A stretch of DNA of 51,355 bases from positions 1 through 51,355 of the forward strand of contig CAMHMZ010000016.1 of assembly GCA_946186375.1 (NCBI GenBank). The letters are read 5' to 3'. The position numbers were made by a program, and so were the translations under genes. The stretch comes from an uncultured Clostridia bacterium (GTDB taxonomy: Bacteria; Bacillota; Clostridia; Oscillospirales; Oscillospiraceae). This document shows positions 39,874-47,335 of this stretch, piece after piece (positions within the stretch are counted from its first letter, which is position 1; each line of letters starts with the position of its first letter). The notes beneath the pieces were generated by a model, which was given only the letters and a program-made list of their open reading frames with translations, searched no databases and was not told the DNA's origin.

Positions 39874-40542
39874 TCACATGTATAAGGAAATATCAAATTT
39901 TTCTAGGCATTTCAAGTCATCAAATACTTGGTTCGCTTTATTTATTCTCTCTGGATTCTCAATTGAAACTGGATATCCAATTTGTTTAAGGAAGCTTTTG
40001 CTTCTTTCTGTATGATTGTGGTAATAGTCAATCAGCGAGATATATTTGTACAGTGTTTTTTTGCTAAAACCCTTTGTCTTACTTATTTCCTCCCAACAGC
40101 GATCTTTGCCGAAGATTAGATTAAGTAGGCCAGTAAAATAACCATAATCAATTTCCGAATCCGATTGCCAATAAAAACTCTTATCTCCAGGATATATTTC
40201 TATGCCTTTACAATCATAAAGTTTACCATCCAATGCTATCTGAAAAGGAGCACCCTTTTCTAAGTAAAGCATAATAAACTGTGATAGAAACCAATCAATA
40301 TCATCTTTTCCCATTGCCAAGATAATATTTATGATTTGTATGTCAGATAGATATACTTTTTGCTTTCCTAAAAGCAAAAAGAGTTTCGCTTTCTCTCGTT
40401 TTCTAACTTCAAATAAGAAAGAGTATGTTCCCTTTCGTACCTCAACAGGAATATGACAGCTAAAATCTTTGTTGTTGTCAGGAACATTATATTCTTGCCG
40501 ACGTTTACTGTAGATAGCATCAATCGCTTGCAAAAACTCCAT
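39874..40542 (-). CDS. Protein of unknown function, possible third retron component (222 aa)
   Basis: I do not recognise the family. The protein is AT-rich-coded, starting MEFLQAIDAIYSKRRQEYNV. The N-terminal half resembles a beta-rich fold (FLFEVRKREKAKLFLLLGKQ). The C-terminal half has a helix-turn-helix-like segment, RCWEEISKTKGFSKKTLYKY, near residues 150-169. A GAGGGG site precedes the ATG. It ends only 13 bp before arm a1 of the retron ncRNA, on the same strand, so the promoter for the ncRNA would lie inside it or it shares the transcript. It may be a DNA-binding regulator of the retron or an unrelated neighbour. Confidence 0.6.
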   Translation of the reverse strand: MEFLQAIDAIYSKRRQEYNVPDNNKDFSCHIPVEVRKGTYSFLFEVRKREKAKLFLLLGKQKVYLSDIQIINIILAMGKDDIDWFLSQFIMLYLEKGAPFQIALDGKLYDCKGIEIYPGDKSFYWQSDSEIDYGYFTGLLNLIFGKDRCWEEISKTKGFSKKTLYKYISLIDYYHNHTERSKSFLKQIGYPVSIENPERINKANQVFDDLKCLEKFDISLYM

Positions 40543-40895
40543 ATCTGTCCCCTCGAGCTTTTATAACAATATATTTTTATAATATTACCACACTAAATCT
40601 CTTACGGCAAGTTTTTAGTAAAAAATGCAGTCATCCTTTTTGGAGAAAAAGCGCGCTTGCTCGCGGGCGCAGATTCTTGGTCATTCCTGGCATTTGTAAA
40701 AACATGTCCAAATAAAAAAGCAGCCAACGGATCGGTCGGCAATCCGTTGGCTGCTTGACTATTATTCTGAAATTTAAATAACGAAAAAATTTTGCTGTTC
40801 GGTATTCGCAGCTTCTCCGCTCTCCAGCATGATTTCTTATACCCGCTCAACAGGTGCTGTTTTTCCTGTCCAAGTAACCGCTGCATATCTGCCCG
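40543..40895. other. Intergenic region upstream of the 222-aa gene
   Basis: Very AT-rich near 40555-40600, where the promoter for the retron unit probably lies; a convincing -35/-10 pair is not clear to me. The terminator at 40714-40756 ends the gene at 40896-41207. No other gene is supported. Confidence 0.45.
40714..40756 (-). terminator. Terminator of the 103-aa gene
   Basis: A perfect 15-bp stem AAGCAGCCAACGGAT / ATCCGTTGGCTGCTT has a 9-nt loop; the minus strand continues with TTTTATT. Confidence 0.88.
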
Positions 40896-41207
40896 TCACC
40901 CAAGATAAGCCGCGTATCCCACATAACAGCCTTCCTCCGGCATCACAAGAACACCGCCGCTGCGGCCGCGCCTCTTAACAAGCAGGCACTTCCATACTTT
41001 CCCTCTGGCACAGCGCTCCGCATTCTCCTCAATAAACTGCCGGTCAGCTATCATATCCGTTGTGAAGTTTTCAAAATCAATGGCACCCAGCTGAATGACC
41101 TTTGCTATCTCAAAAGCTCGCTCTTGTTCGATCGGATGGGGTCTGACCAAATCCTCAACGACCCTCGGTTTTTCTACGAAATATGCGTATCCTGTCTGCT
41201 GCACCAT
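40896..41207 (-). CDS. Conserved small protein of clostridial accessory DNA, unknown function (103 aa)
   Basis: The product starts MVQQTGYAYFVEKPRVVEDL and contains DMIADRQFIEENAERCARGK and a basic C-terminal half ending RSGGVLVMPEEGCYVGYAAY. I recall similar VLVMP...YAAYL endings among proteins carried on clostridial conjugative elements, but cannot name the family. It has no signal peptide or membrane helix. It has its own terminator at 40714-40756. Its presence supports a mobile-element origin of this part of the window. Confidence 0.6.
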   Translation of the reverse strand: MVQQTGYAYFVEKPRVVEDLVRPHPIEQERAFEIAKVIQLGAIDFENFTTDMIADRQFIEENAERCARGKVWKCLLVKRRGRSGGVLVMPEEGCYVGYAAYLG

Positions 41208-41591
41208 AAGCCCTCTCTTTCTGATCTGAAGCGAAAAGTCCTGTTATCATACCTGACTTTTTGAAACGCGACCGCTATCACTAAAAAGTTATATTTTTAT
41301 TATATTCTTATATTATTTCTTCCTTTTCCTTGAAAATTCCGAACTTTTCTGCCGATATTATGATACCACACATATCGTAAATTTGCTCGTTATTTTTCTG
41401 TGAACGCATTCTTTTGTTTATTCAGACGAAGCGCCTTCTCTTCGCGTTTTTTGACGGCGAAGAGAAGGCGTTTTTTACGATAGACGAAAAAAACTGCGAT
41501 AAATCAAAAAAACTATTGTTATTATGGTTTCCTTGATATATACTGATACTGATAATTTATCCGATTTTGAATTCTTCTGGCGGAGGGAAAC
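41208..41591. other. Divergent intergenic region before BlaI
   Basis: Very AT-rich. It holds a strong terminator (41432-41476) and, after it, TTGATATATACTGATACTGATAAT (41532-41555), which repeats ACTGATACTGATA and may be the BlaI operator region. No gene is supported. Confidence 0.5.
41432..41476 (+). terminator. Terminator upstream of BlaI, possible attenuator
   Basis: A 14-bp perfect stem CGCCTTCTCTTCGC / GCGAAGAGAAGGCG with an 11-nt loop and T6. It points along the plus strand, but no plus-strand gene precedes it. It either insulates blaI from upstream transcription or terminates a leader RNA. Confidence 0.8.
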
Positions 41592-41969
41592 ATGAAGCTC
41601 ACAAAAAGTGAATTGGAGATCATGAATGTGCTGTGGAAAGCGGATCGTCCGCTCTCGCGCGGCGACATTCTCACGCTGTCCACCGAGAAAACCTGGAAGG
41701 ATAATTCTATTCACATCCTCCTCAACGGAATGCTCAAGAAGGAAGCAATCAAAGAGGCCGGCTTTGCCCGCAGCGGGAAGGTTTGGGGCCGTCTGTATGC
41801 GCCGAATGTTTCCATTGATGAGTATTACAATGAAAACCTGTTCTCCCAGACAAGCAAGAAGGAATTCCCGCTCCTGTTCTCAGCTATGGTGAACCGGGAC
41901 GACATCACGCCGGAGCTGATTGACGAGCTGGAGGAAATCCTTCAAAAACGCAGGAAAGAATTGAGTTGA
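41592..41969 (+). CDS. blaI: BlaI/MecI/CopY family repressor
   Basis: This 125-residue winged-helix repressor begins MKLTKSELEIMNVLWKADRP, the BlaI/MecI signature. The recognition helix region is TWKDNSIHILLNGMLKKEAI. The C-terminal dimerisation helices (DITPELIDELEEILQKRR) hold the usual cleavage region. In the family it represses resistance genes until the adjacent sensor-protease BlaR1 triggers its cleavage. GCGGAGGG precedes the ATG. It is 8 bp before blaR1. No beta-lactamase gene is present in the window. Confidence 0.92.
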   Translation: MKLTKSELEIMNVLWKADRPLSRGDILTLSTEKTWKDNSIHILLNGMLKKEAIKEAGFARSGKVWGRLYAPNVSIDEYYNENLFSQTSKKEFPLLFSAMVNRDDITPELIDELEEILQKRRKELS

Positions 41970-41976
41970 TGCCAAA

Positions 41977-43113
41977 ATGGGTGTAACGGTATACTCCGTT
42001 ATTGTCTCTGTCGTTATTTACAATCTTTCCCTGATCGCAGTTTTTCTTCTGCGCCGCAGCGGCGCAATCCGGGCGAAATACACATCGGCTCTTCTTCTCT
42101 TTCTGACACTTCTAGGCGCTATCCGTCTTTTTACGCCGATCGATCTGGACGATGCTTTTGTGATTCGTTCCTACAAGGTTCTTCCTGCCATTGAAGATGC
42201 GCTGACAGCTCCTTTGCCGGGCGGACTCAGCCTTGGTAAGATCATTTTGCTGATATGGGCTGCGGGAACGCTCGTATTCATTCTGCGGGATCTGCACAGG
42301 CAATGGCGTTATAGTGTGGCGGACAGGCTTCTTCCCTTGACGGAGAACGAGCAGATCTCCCGCATTGCCGCGGAGTTTGGAAATGGCTTCACGCTGAAGA
42401 TTTCCCCGGAGATCGATCTTCCGTATGTGACCGGCTTCTTCAAGTCCGTGATCTACGTGCCGGATATTGCTTTGAGTGATGAGCAATGGCGGAATATCTT
42501 CCGGCATGAGACGCAGCACATCCGTTCCCATGACGAGTGGAAGAAGCTGTTCTTTCGGGCGATCCGGGCGCTGTTCTGGTGGAATCCGCTGGCGCATTTG
42601 TCGGAAGAGGATATCCATCTGCTCATTGAGCTTCAGTGTGATGATCGTGTGGCCGGGAACGGGAATCTGGATGAGCAGGAGGACTACCTGCGCACCATGA
42701 TGGAACTGATGAAGCGTCAGGTAGACGGCGGGAAGGTTCTGGTCACTGCCAGCCGGATGATCGGCAAGCAGGACGAGATGAAGATACGCTTTGAGGCGCT
42801 TCTTGCCCCAAAGACGAAGCGCGGCCAGTGGATGCGTTCGGTCATGCCGGTGGTGATGGTCGCGGCTTTTCTGGCCTCGTATTTCGTGATCGTGCAGCCT
42901 ATAAGATTTCCGACCGAGGAGGACTTCTCTACCCTGCAAACGGGACACACCACCTATGATATCACAGCAGATTTTGACGATCGTGGTGACGACTTTATTC
43001 TTTATTCGGATGGCGAGTATCATCTTTATTTAAACGGTGAATTTGTTTTTTGCCTTGACGAGGCAATGCTTTCAGACCCTGAATTTGAAGATTTAATAAT
43101 TTTAGGAGGATAG
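41977..43113 (+). CDS. blaR1: BlaR1/MecR1-type M56 sensor metalloprotease
   Basis: This 378-residue membrane protein has helices near 5-25, 35-55 and 80-100, then the M56 zinc protease site HETQHIRSHDEWKK (His-Glu-x-x-His near 190), and a last helix near 290-312 (MPVVMVAAFLASYFVIVQPI). The extracellular tail after it is only about 65 residues. True BlaR1 proteins end in a 250-residue penicillin-binding sensor with STxK. That domain is absent, so this protein would sense something else or act through a partner. The downstream secreted peptide gene, 4 bp away, is a candidate partner or target. Confidence 0.88.
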   Translation: MGVTVYSVIVSVVIYNLSLIAVFLLRRSGAIRAKYTSALLLFLTLLGAIRLFTPIDLDDAFVIRSYKVLPAIEDALTAPLPGGLSLGKIILLIWAAGTLVFILRDLHRQWRYSVADRLLPLTENEQISRIAAEFGNGFTLKISPEIDLPYVTGFFKSVIYVPDIALSDEQWRNIFRHETQHIRSHDEWKKLFFRAIRALFWWNPLAHLSEEDIHLLIELQCDDRVAGNGNLDEQEDYLRTMMELMKRQVDGGKVLVTASRMIGKQDEMKIRFEALLAPKTKRGQWMRSVMPVVMVAAFLASYFVIVQPIRFPTEEDFSTLQTGHTTYDITADFDDRGDDFILYSDGEYHLYLNGEFVFCLDEAMLSDPEFEDLIILGG

Positions 43114-43117
43114 TAAT

Positions 43118-43372
43118 ATGAAAAAATTGGTTAGCTTTATCCTTGTCCTTGTGCTTTGCTTCAGCTTCTCTGCCACTGCCCTGGCTGAGGTTATTGAAAC
43201 GCCGGAGGCAGAAGAAATTACGGTCTCGGCGATTGTTCCTGGAGACGAGCCCAATGCGGAGGAGACCAAGTGGTATTACCGCGTTTTGGATGACTACTAT
43301 GTACAGCGGCGGCTGTGGTCTTTGACCTATGGCTACTGGAAGACCGACTGGCAGACCATCGGGCATCTTTAA
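43118..43372 (+). CDS. Small secreted protein in the BlaI-BlaR1 operon (84 aa)
   Basis: The protein starts MKKLVSFILVLVLCFSFSAT, a typical signal peptide with cleavage after ALA near residue 23. The mature part is about 60 residues, acidic first (TPEAEEITV) and aromatic later (WYYRVLDDYYVQRRLWSLTY). It ends WKTDWQTIGHL. No known domain. TTAGGAGG precedes the ATG, and it begins 4 bp after blaR1. Co-transcription suggests it is an exported effector, a ligand for the truncated sensor, or an immunity factor. The terminator at 43391-43427 closes the operon. Confidence 0.75.
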   Translation: MKKLVSFILVLVLCFSFSATALAEVIETPEAEEITVSAIVPGDEPNAEETKWYYRVLDDYYVQRRLWSLTYGYWKTDWQTIGHL

Positions 43373-43390
43373 TCTTTAACACATAGACAT

Positions 43391-43427
43391 AGTAAGAGGG
43401 GGGCGCGTTGCGCCTCCCTCTTGCTGT
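43391..43427. terminator. Terminator of the BlaI-BlaR1-peptide operon
   Basis: AGTAAGAGGGGGGCGC, GTT loop, GCGCCTCCCTCTTGCTGT. A strong stem with no perfect T-run. Confidence 0.7.
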
Positions 43428-43514
43428 ACATATCCGGTAGTATAGATCTGTCAAATGAAGCATATAATTCTGCTGAGCTGCCGTCAGCGTGGCCAGATGA
43501 CATGCCAATTCATT

Positions 43515-43555
43515 ATTCCAGTAGTTGAGTCGTTATCTCTGGAATAAAAACGACT
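43515..43555. other. Interleaved inverted repeats, possible H-type pseudoknot
   Basis: Two 7-bp pairs overlap: ATTCCAG (43515-43521) with CTGGAAT (43539-43545), and AGTCGTT (43528-43534) with AACGACT (43549-43555). Read as RNA this is an H-type pseudoknot with short loops. No toxin gene of type III toxin-antitoxin kind is adjacent. Confidence 0.4.
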
Positions 43556-43587
43556 TAGTTGGGGCAGGACCAACACGGCAGCGCTTT

Positions 43588-44052
43588 TTACATTGACGCG
43601 GCCAAATACACCTTTCTCATTCCCTTTCCGAAGATTTTATCAATCAGCTTCTGCTTCTGATTGAATGACAGATTTTTGTTGCAGAACAAATGCTTACGGG
43701 CAATCAATTGTACCATCAATTGAATGTTTGGGTCTGAATTGCCTTTGCTGAATACGGCCTCCCCTTTTGCATAATCATGATAAGGAGAAAGAATAAAGAA
43801 ATTTGTATAGCGTATGATAAATGCTGGGTTTAGCGAAAAGAGCCCGCTGTTATTATGAACCAGTGAATCAATCAGGCGATTTACATTATTAATATCTTCA
43901 TCATTGAAGGCGTTTTTTTGTACACAAATATTACGTACGAGTTCACTTCTCTTCTCGGAGAAAAATGGTTTTATATGTAATTCGCAAAAACTGTTTTGGG
44001 AATAAACGGTCTCTTTAATATCATCAACAGAAGATGCGTTTGGATTTGTGCT
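43588..44052 (-). pseudogene. 5'-truncated open frame of unknown family
   Basis: The minus-strand frame is open for 155 codons from a TAA at 44055-44053 to a TAA at 43590-43588. It has no ATG, GTG or TTG near its 5' end. The frame codes a protein-like sequence: SFCELHIKPFFSEKRSELVR, then NAFNDEDINNVNRLIDSLVH and MVQLIARKHLFCNKNLSFNQ. The amino-acid pattern (helical, AT-rich codons) looks real, so this is most likely the 3' part of a gene whose start was cut off at the junction with the YodL/DUF3846 gene. I cannot name the family. Confidence 0.6.
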
Positions 44053-44063
44053 TTATCATAGTC

Positions 44064-45011
44064 TTAAGAAAATAAGACTAAACAAGCATTACGGCTCATC
44101 GTTATCATGGGCTCCGCGTAATAGATAGTGAAGCCCATATCCGCCTCGACTTCCGCCTGACTGATCTCCTCCGACTCGGCGAAGCGAATCATCGCGCTTG
44201 CCGCCTCCTCATCGGTCAGGGAGCAGAAATCCTCATACGCCTCTCCGCAAACGAAAAAGGGGCCGGCCATGATAATGTTCCCGATGTGCCGATTGCCGGT
44301 CATGCCGCGGAGCTTTGCTTCCTCGTTGCCGACAACCACCAGCCCATCCTCCAAATATACGGGTTCGATATACCCGTCCACAGCCTTTTGCATGTGTTCC
44401 AGGTCGTGCAGGATCTCCGCCTCGTAGGCAGGGTGGTTCGGTTCTACGTAGACCACACGCATTAGATTGTCCGGCCTGTGCGTCCGGCTCTCGTCGAAGG
44501 CAATCTTCTCAAAGCCTACACTGTCACAGAAAAAGGCGCCCGATTCCACGGCAGGGATCTTCAGTCCCGCCATGTCGTGCGCCTCAAAGCTGATATTCTG
44601 TTCCCGCAGACTCTCAATCTCAAGATTGTATTCCACGAGATCGATAAAGTGGCGGGTAAAGCTCCCGCCCAGCGGTGAGCTGCCCTTTATTTCTCCGACG
44701 AGATATGGGATGCCCTCCGGCTCGATCACCACCACGTCGGACACCGACATGGATCTCCCGCGATGCAGGGGATGCCACTCGGAATTGAACTGAATGAACA
44801 GCTCCTCCAGGCTCTTGGGATCAAGCTCGGCGTTGAACACCTCCTTGTACAGCGAGGGATCGACGACATTCTTGCCAGTGAGCTTTTCCAGATCCTCCAG
44901 AGACCGAAAGGCTGCATGACCCTGATCTCTGTCCAGATCGATCTGATAGATTTTTACTCTCGTTTGGGTTTTCCTCCTCTCTGGATTCGTTCCATTTCCT
45001 TTCTCATGCAC
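44064..45011 (-). CDS. YodL / DUF3846 domain protein of mobile elements
   Basis: The region from residue V of VKIYQIDLDRDQGHAAFRSL (44957) is a YodL-type domain, ending near RGRSMSVSDVVVI. The C-terminal half, MRVVYVEPNHPAYEAEILHD to AEAYEDF-like AGPFFVCGEAYEDFCSL, is DUF3846. These domains together are typical cargo of Tn916-like and other Firmicute conjugative elements; function unknown, possibly anti-restriction or regulatory. The start is unclear. No ATG lies at the YodL border (codon GTA), where an upstream overlapping gene ends. The nearest usable start is GTG at 45011, in another frame of that gene. Confidence 0.75.
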   Translation of the reverse strand: MHEKGNGTNPERRKTQTRVKIYQIDLDRDQGHAAFRSLEDLEKLTGKNVVDPSLYKEVFNAELDPKSLEELFIQFNSEWHPLHRGRSMSVSDVVVIEPEGIPYLVGEIKGSSPLGGSFTRHFIDLVEYNLEIESLREQNISFEAHDMAGLKIPAVESGAFFCDSVGFEKIAFDESRTHRPDNLMRVVYVEPNHPAYEAEILHDLEHMQKAVDGYIEPVYLEDGLVVVGNEEAKLRGMTGNRHIGNIIMAGPFFVCGEAYEDFCSLTDEEAASAMIRFAESEEISQAEVEADMGFTIYYAEPMITMSRNACLVLFS

Positions 45012-45187
45012 CGTTCCCGCCGGCAGACGAAGCCGTGGCCGGGGAAGGGGCATCCGACACACTCCGGCTTCTCGGTACACACCGGCTTCTCCGGAGGCTC
45101 CCTCGCGCTGCCCGAATCCTCGTGACGCATGAGTTGACGATAGTTCTCTCGTGCAGGGCGATCCCTGCTGTTTGCTTCTTTTTCCAT
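44954..45187 (-). CDS. Small Cys-rich protein (77 aa), mobile-element type
   Basis: The second ATG at 45187 has AAAGGAG 6 bp upstream; the first, at 45193, touches that site, so I choose the second. The product begins MEKEANSRDRPARENYRQLM and has CTEKPECVGCPFPGHGFVCR, then CMRKEMERIQR. The spacing of five Cys residues suggests a small zinc ribbon. It ends in the region where the YodL gene begins, in a different frame. Short Cys-rich genes in this position accompany YodL/DUF3846 genes in conjugative elements. Function unknown. Confidence 0.65.
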   Translation of the reverse strand: MEKEANSRDRPARENYRQLMRHEDSGSAREPPEKPVCTEKPECVGCPFPGHGFVCRRERCMRKEMERIQRGGKPKRE

Positions 45188-45212
45188 GTACATCTCCTTT
45201 TCTGCGGAAAAT

Positions 45213-45273
45213 AAAAAAAGCGCTGTCCTGTAGTCTCGTGAAAACACGGAACCGCAGAACGGCGCTTTTTTTT
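45213..45273. terminator. Bidirectional AT-rich terminator
   Basis: AAAAAAAGCGC (45213-45222) and GCGCTTTTTTTT (45262-45273) pair around an interior loop of about 38 nt that itself can fold. It lies just upstream of the Cys-rich gene. Confidence 0.6.
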
Positions 45274-45305
45274 CAAATATATGGTTAACGATGGCAAATT
45301 CAAAG

Positions 45306-45465
45306 TTCGAGTCTTGTAAACACCTTAAAACGATACTTTGGCATCCTTGGAACGATATGCGTTTTTTCACCCTTTAAAAAGCCCGGAAATGCTTGATGCC
45401 ACTGGCTTTTCGGCCAGTGGCATCTTTAGCGTATGGAATACATGGTGGACGATACAAGACTCGAA
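45306..45465. repeat. Inverted 12-bp repeat, one arm inside a tRNA-3'-end-like sequence
   Basis: TTCGAGTCTTGT (45306-45317) and ACAAGACTCGAA (45454-45465) are exact inverted copies. Extended on the minus strand, the right copy gives T-loop TTCGAGT, an acceptor-like ATCGTCC and ACCA. No full tRNA cloverleaf can be drawn. It may be an old attachment core, similar to the tRNA-Gln scar at the left end of the window. Confidence 0.5.
45395..45427 (+). terminator. Terminator-like hairpin
   Basis: A perfect 12-bp stem GATGCCACTGGC / GCCAGTGGCATC with a TTTTCG loop and TTT. It lies inside the inverted-repeat interval. Confidence 0.7.
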
Positions 45466-45662
45466 TTCCGCCAATTCAATTCATTGGAACTTTTTCTGTG
45501 ATAAAACATATCAAATCATACAAAAACCAGTGATAATCCGTACTTGTCAGTTCGTATGGTTTTACTGATTTCGGCGTGTAAAGGGTCAGAAAAGTGGTCA
45601 AAAAGATCTTTGCTTTTTTATTACAGACAGCGCAGGGAATCGACGCGCCACTCTCATGAATC

Positions 45663-45709
45663 AGGTGCCTGGAAGCCATTTATACCTGCGGCTTTCCAGG
45701 CGCCTTTTT
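45663..45709 (+). terminator. Rho-independent terminator
   Basis: AGGTGCCTGGAAGCC pairs with GGCTTTCCAGGCGCCT (one G-T pair) around a 12-nt loop, followed by TTTTT. No gene is seen directly upstream on this strand. Confidence 0.75.
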
Positions 45710-45957
45710 GCGTAGAAAGATAATTAAAGATCTTTCAGTCTTAGAGCAGAAGGAGGGGGGGAGATGTAAGCGGGGCTGAAGTCCAAATCAGGATTTCAGA
45801 CCCGTGTTTTTTCTTAACTCGTGTCGATAGGGCAACACATGAACACTTATTCTTTGCTTGAGTTTGAAAAGTTATTATGTTTTGACCGCAAACTATTGAA
45901 ATGTCAATAAAAATCGGTTATACTGACTTTGAAATGTTTTCATGGGAGAGATTTGCC

Positions 45958-47301
45958 ATGCTGAAACGAAAGATTTCTGACGTAATCGAACAGCACCTGA
46001 AGTCTAACTCGGAGCGTATTCTGCTCGTTGACGGCGCTCGTCAGGTCGGAAAAACCTACATTATTCGTTATGTAGGGAAGAAGCTGTTCGCCAATTTTAT
46101 TGAGATCAACATGCTGGAGGACTCCGTTGGCAACAAGCTCTTTGCCAACGCCACCACCGTGGATGATTTTTATCTCCGGATCAGTGTGATCGCCGGAGAT
46201 AAAATGAAGGAGAAAGAGAACACGCTGATCTTCCTTGACGAGATCCAGGCCTATCCTCACCTTCTTACCATGCTGAAATTCCTTCGGGACGATAATCGCT
46301 TTACTTACATCGCCAGCGGCTCGCTTCTTGGTGTAACGCTCGCGCAGACGACTTCGATCCCCATGGGCAGCATTCGCAAAATTCGCATGTTCCCGCTGGA
46401 CTTTGAAGAGTTCCTCTATGCCAACGGCATGAATGAATTTGCGGTCAATGTGCTGCGGAAGAAGTTTGAGGTCCGTGAATCGCTGGACGAAGCCATGCAT
46501 GAAAAAATGATGGAATTCTTCAAGCGGTATCTGTTGGTCGGTGGGCTTCCCGCCGCTGTCAATGCGTTCCTGAATACGAAAAACATTCAGGCGGTGCGGG
46601 AGATCCAGCGAGAAATTCATGACTATTACGCCGCTGATGCTTCCAAGTATGATGCCAAGCGCAAGCTGAAGATCCGGCGCATTTACGATCAGATCCCTTC
46701 CAATCTGGAGAACAAAAAGAAGCGCGTGGTGGCACAGCGGATCGAGGGTATCCGTGGCAAGACCTTTGCCGATTATGAGGACGAATTTGAATATCTCATC
46801 AGTGCGGGCATTGCACTGAACGTGCAGGCAATCTCCACGCCGGTGTTCCCTCTGATCGAGTCCTCCGGCAAGAATCTCTTGAAGCTCTATTTGAATGACG
46901 TCGGTATTTTGACCTCCATCCTGTATGGCAGCAATATCCGCGCGATCCTGGATGACGAACGGAGCATCAACCTGGGCTCGGTTTACGAGTGCGTCGTTGC
47001 CAGCGAGCTCATCGCCCACGGCTATACTCTGTTTTATTACGACAACCGCAGCAAGGGCGAGGTGGATTATCTGATCGACGATTATGATAGTCTGTCCGCT
47101 GTTCCCATCGAGGTCAAGTCTGGGAAGGACTACACTGTCCACAGCGCCCTGAATGCCTTCGTGAAGAACGAGGACTATCACGTAAAAAAGGCCTTTGTCC
47201 TCTCCAATACCCGCGAGATCACGACGAATGGGAAGATTACCTATCTGCCGATCTATGATGTGATGTTTTTGGGGGCGGATGCATTATCAGATAAGATATA
47301 G
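45958..47301 (+). CDS. AAA ATPase with C-terminal DUF4143 (nuclease-like) domain
   Basis: This 447-residue protein has Walker A VDGARQVGKTYII (near 26-38), Walker B TLIFLDEIQAYP (near 93-104) and a sensor region IASGSLLG. The C-terminal DUF4143 part has GEVDYLID...VPIEVKSGKDY, a PD-(D/E)xK-type nuclease core (near 370-400). Such ATPases are frequent, often in several copies, in gut anaerobe genomes; their role is unknown. I choose ATG 45958, since MLKRKISDVIEQ matches the usual family N-terminus, over 45901, which adds an unconserved segment. A GGGAGAG site precedes it. The last 45 codons recur as a remnant at 1612-1800. Confidence 0.88.
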   Translation: MLKRKISDVIEQHLKSNSERILLVDGARQVGKTYIIRYVGKKLFANFIEINMLEDSVGNKLFANATTVDDFYLRISVIAGDKMKEKENTLIFLDEIQAYPHLLTMLKFLRDDNRFTYIASGSLLGVTLAQTTSIPMGSIRKIRMFPLDFEEFLYANGMNEFAVNVLRKKFEVRESLDEAMHEKMMEFFKRYLLVGGLPAAVNAFLNTKNIQAVREIQREIHDYYAADASKYDAKRKLKIRRIYDQIPSNLENKKKRVVAQRIEGIRGKTFADYEDEFEYLISAGIALNVQAISTPVFPLIESSGKNLLKLYLNDVGILTSILYGSNIRAILDDERSINLGSVYECVVASELIAHGYTLFYYDNRSKGEVDYLIDDYDSLSAVPIEVKSGKDYTVHSALNAFVKNEDYHVKKAFVLSNTREITTNGKITYLPIYDVMFLGADALSDKI

Positions 47302-47335
47302 GAATTTAACAGAAAAAAGGAAAGGGCAGAGACTA

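Larger units (their letters stand above)
45274..45957. other. Gene-free border region with hairpins and tRNA-end-like sequence
   Basis: No gene is supported here. The region holds an inverted 12-bp repeat (45306-45317 with 45454-45465), terminators at 45395-45427, 45663-45709 and about 45775-45812, and the ribosome-binding site of the DUF4143 ATPase. On the minus strand, 45465-45440 reads TTCGAGTCTTGTATCGTCC followed by ACCA, like the 3' end of a tRNA. It separates the mobile-element genes from the ATPase unit. Confidence 0.55.

Noticed and set aside
43515-44052. Type III toxin-antitoxin (pseudoknot RNA plus ToxN)
   Set aside because: There is no tandem pseudoknot repeat, and the neighbouring frame has no ToxN-like start or motifs and lies on the wrong side.
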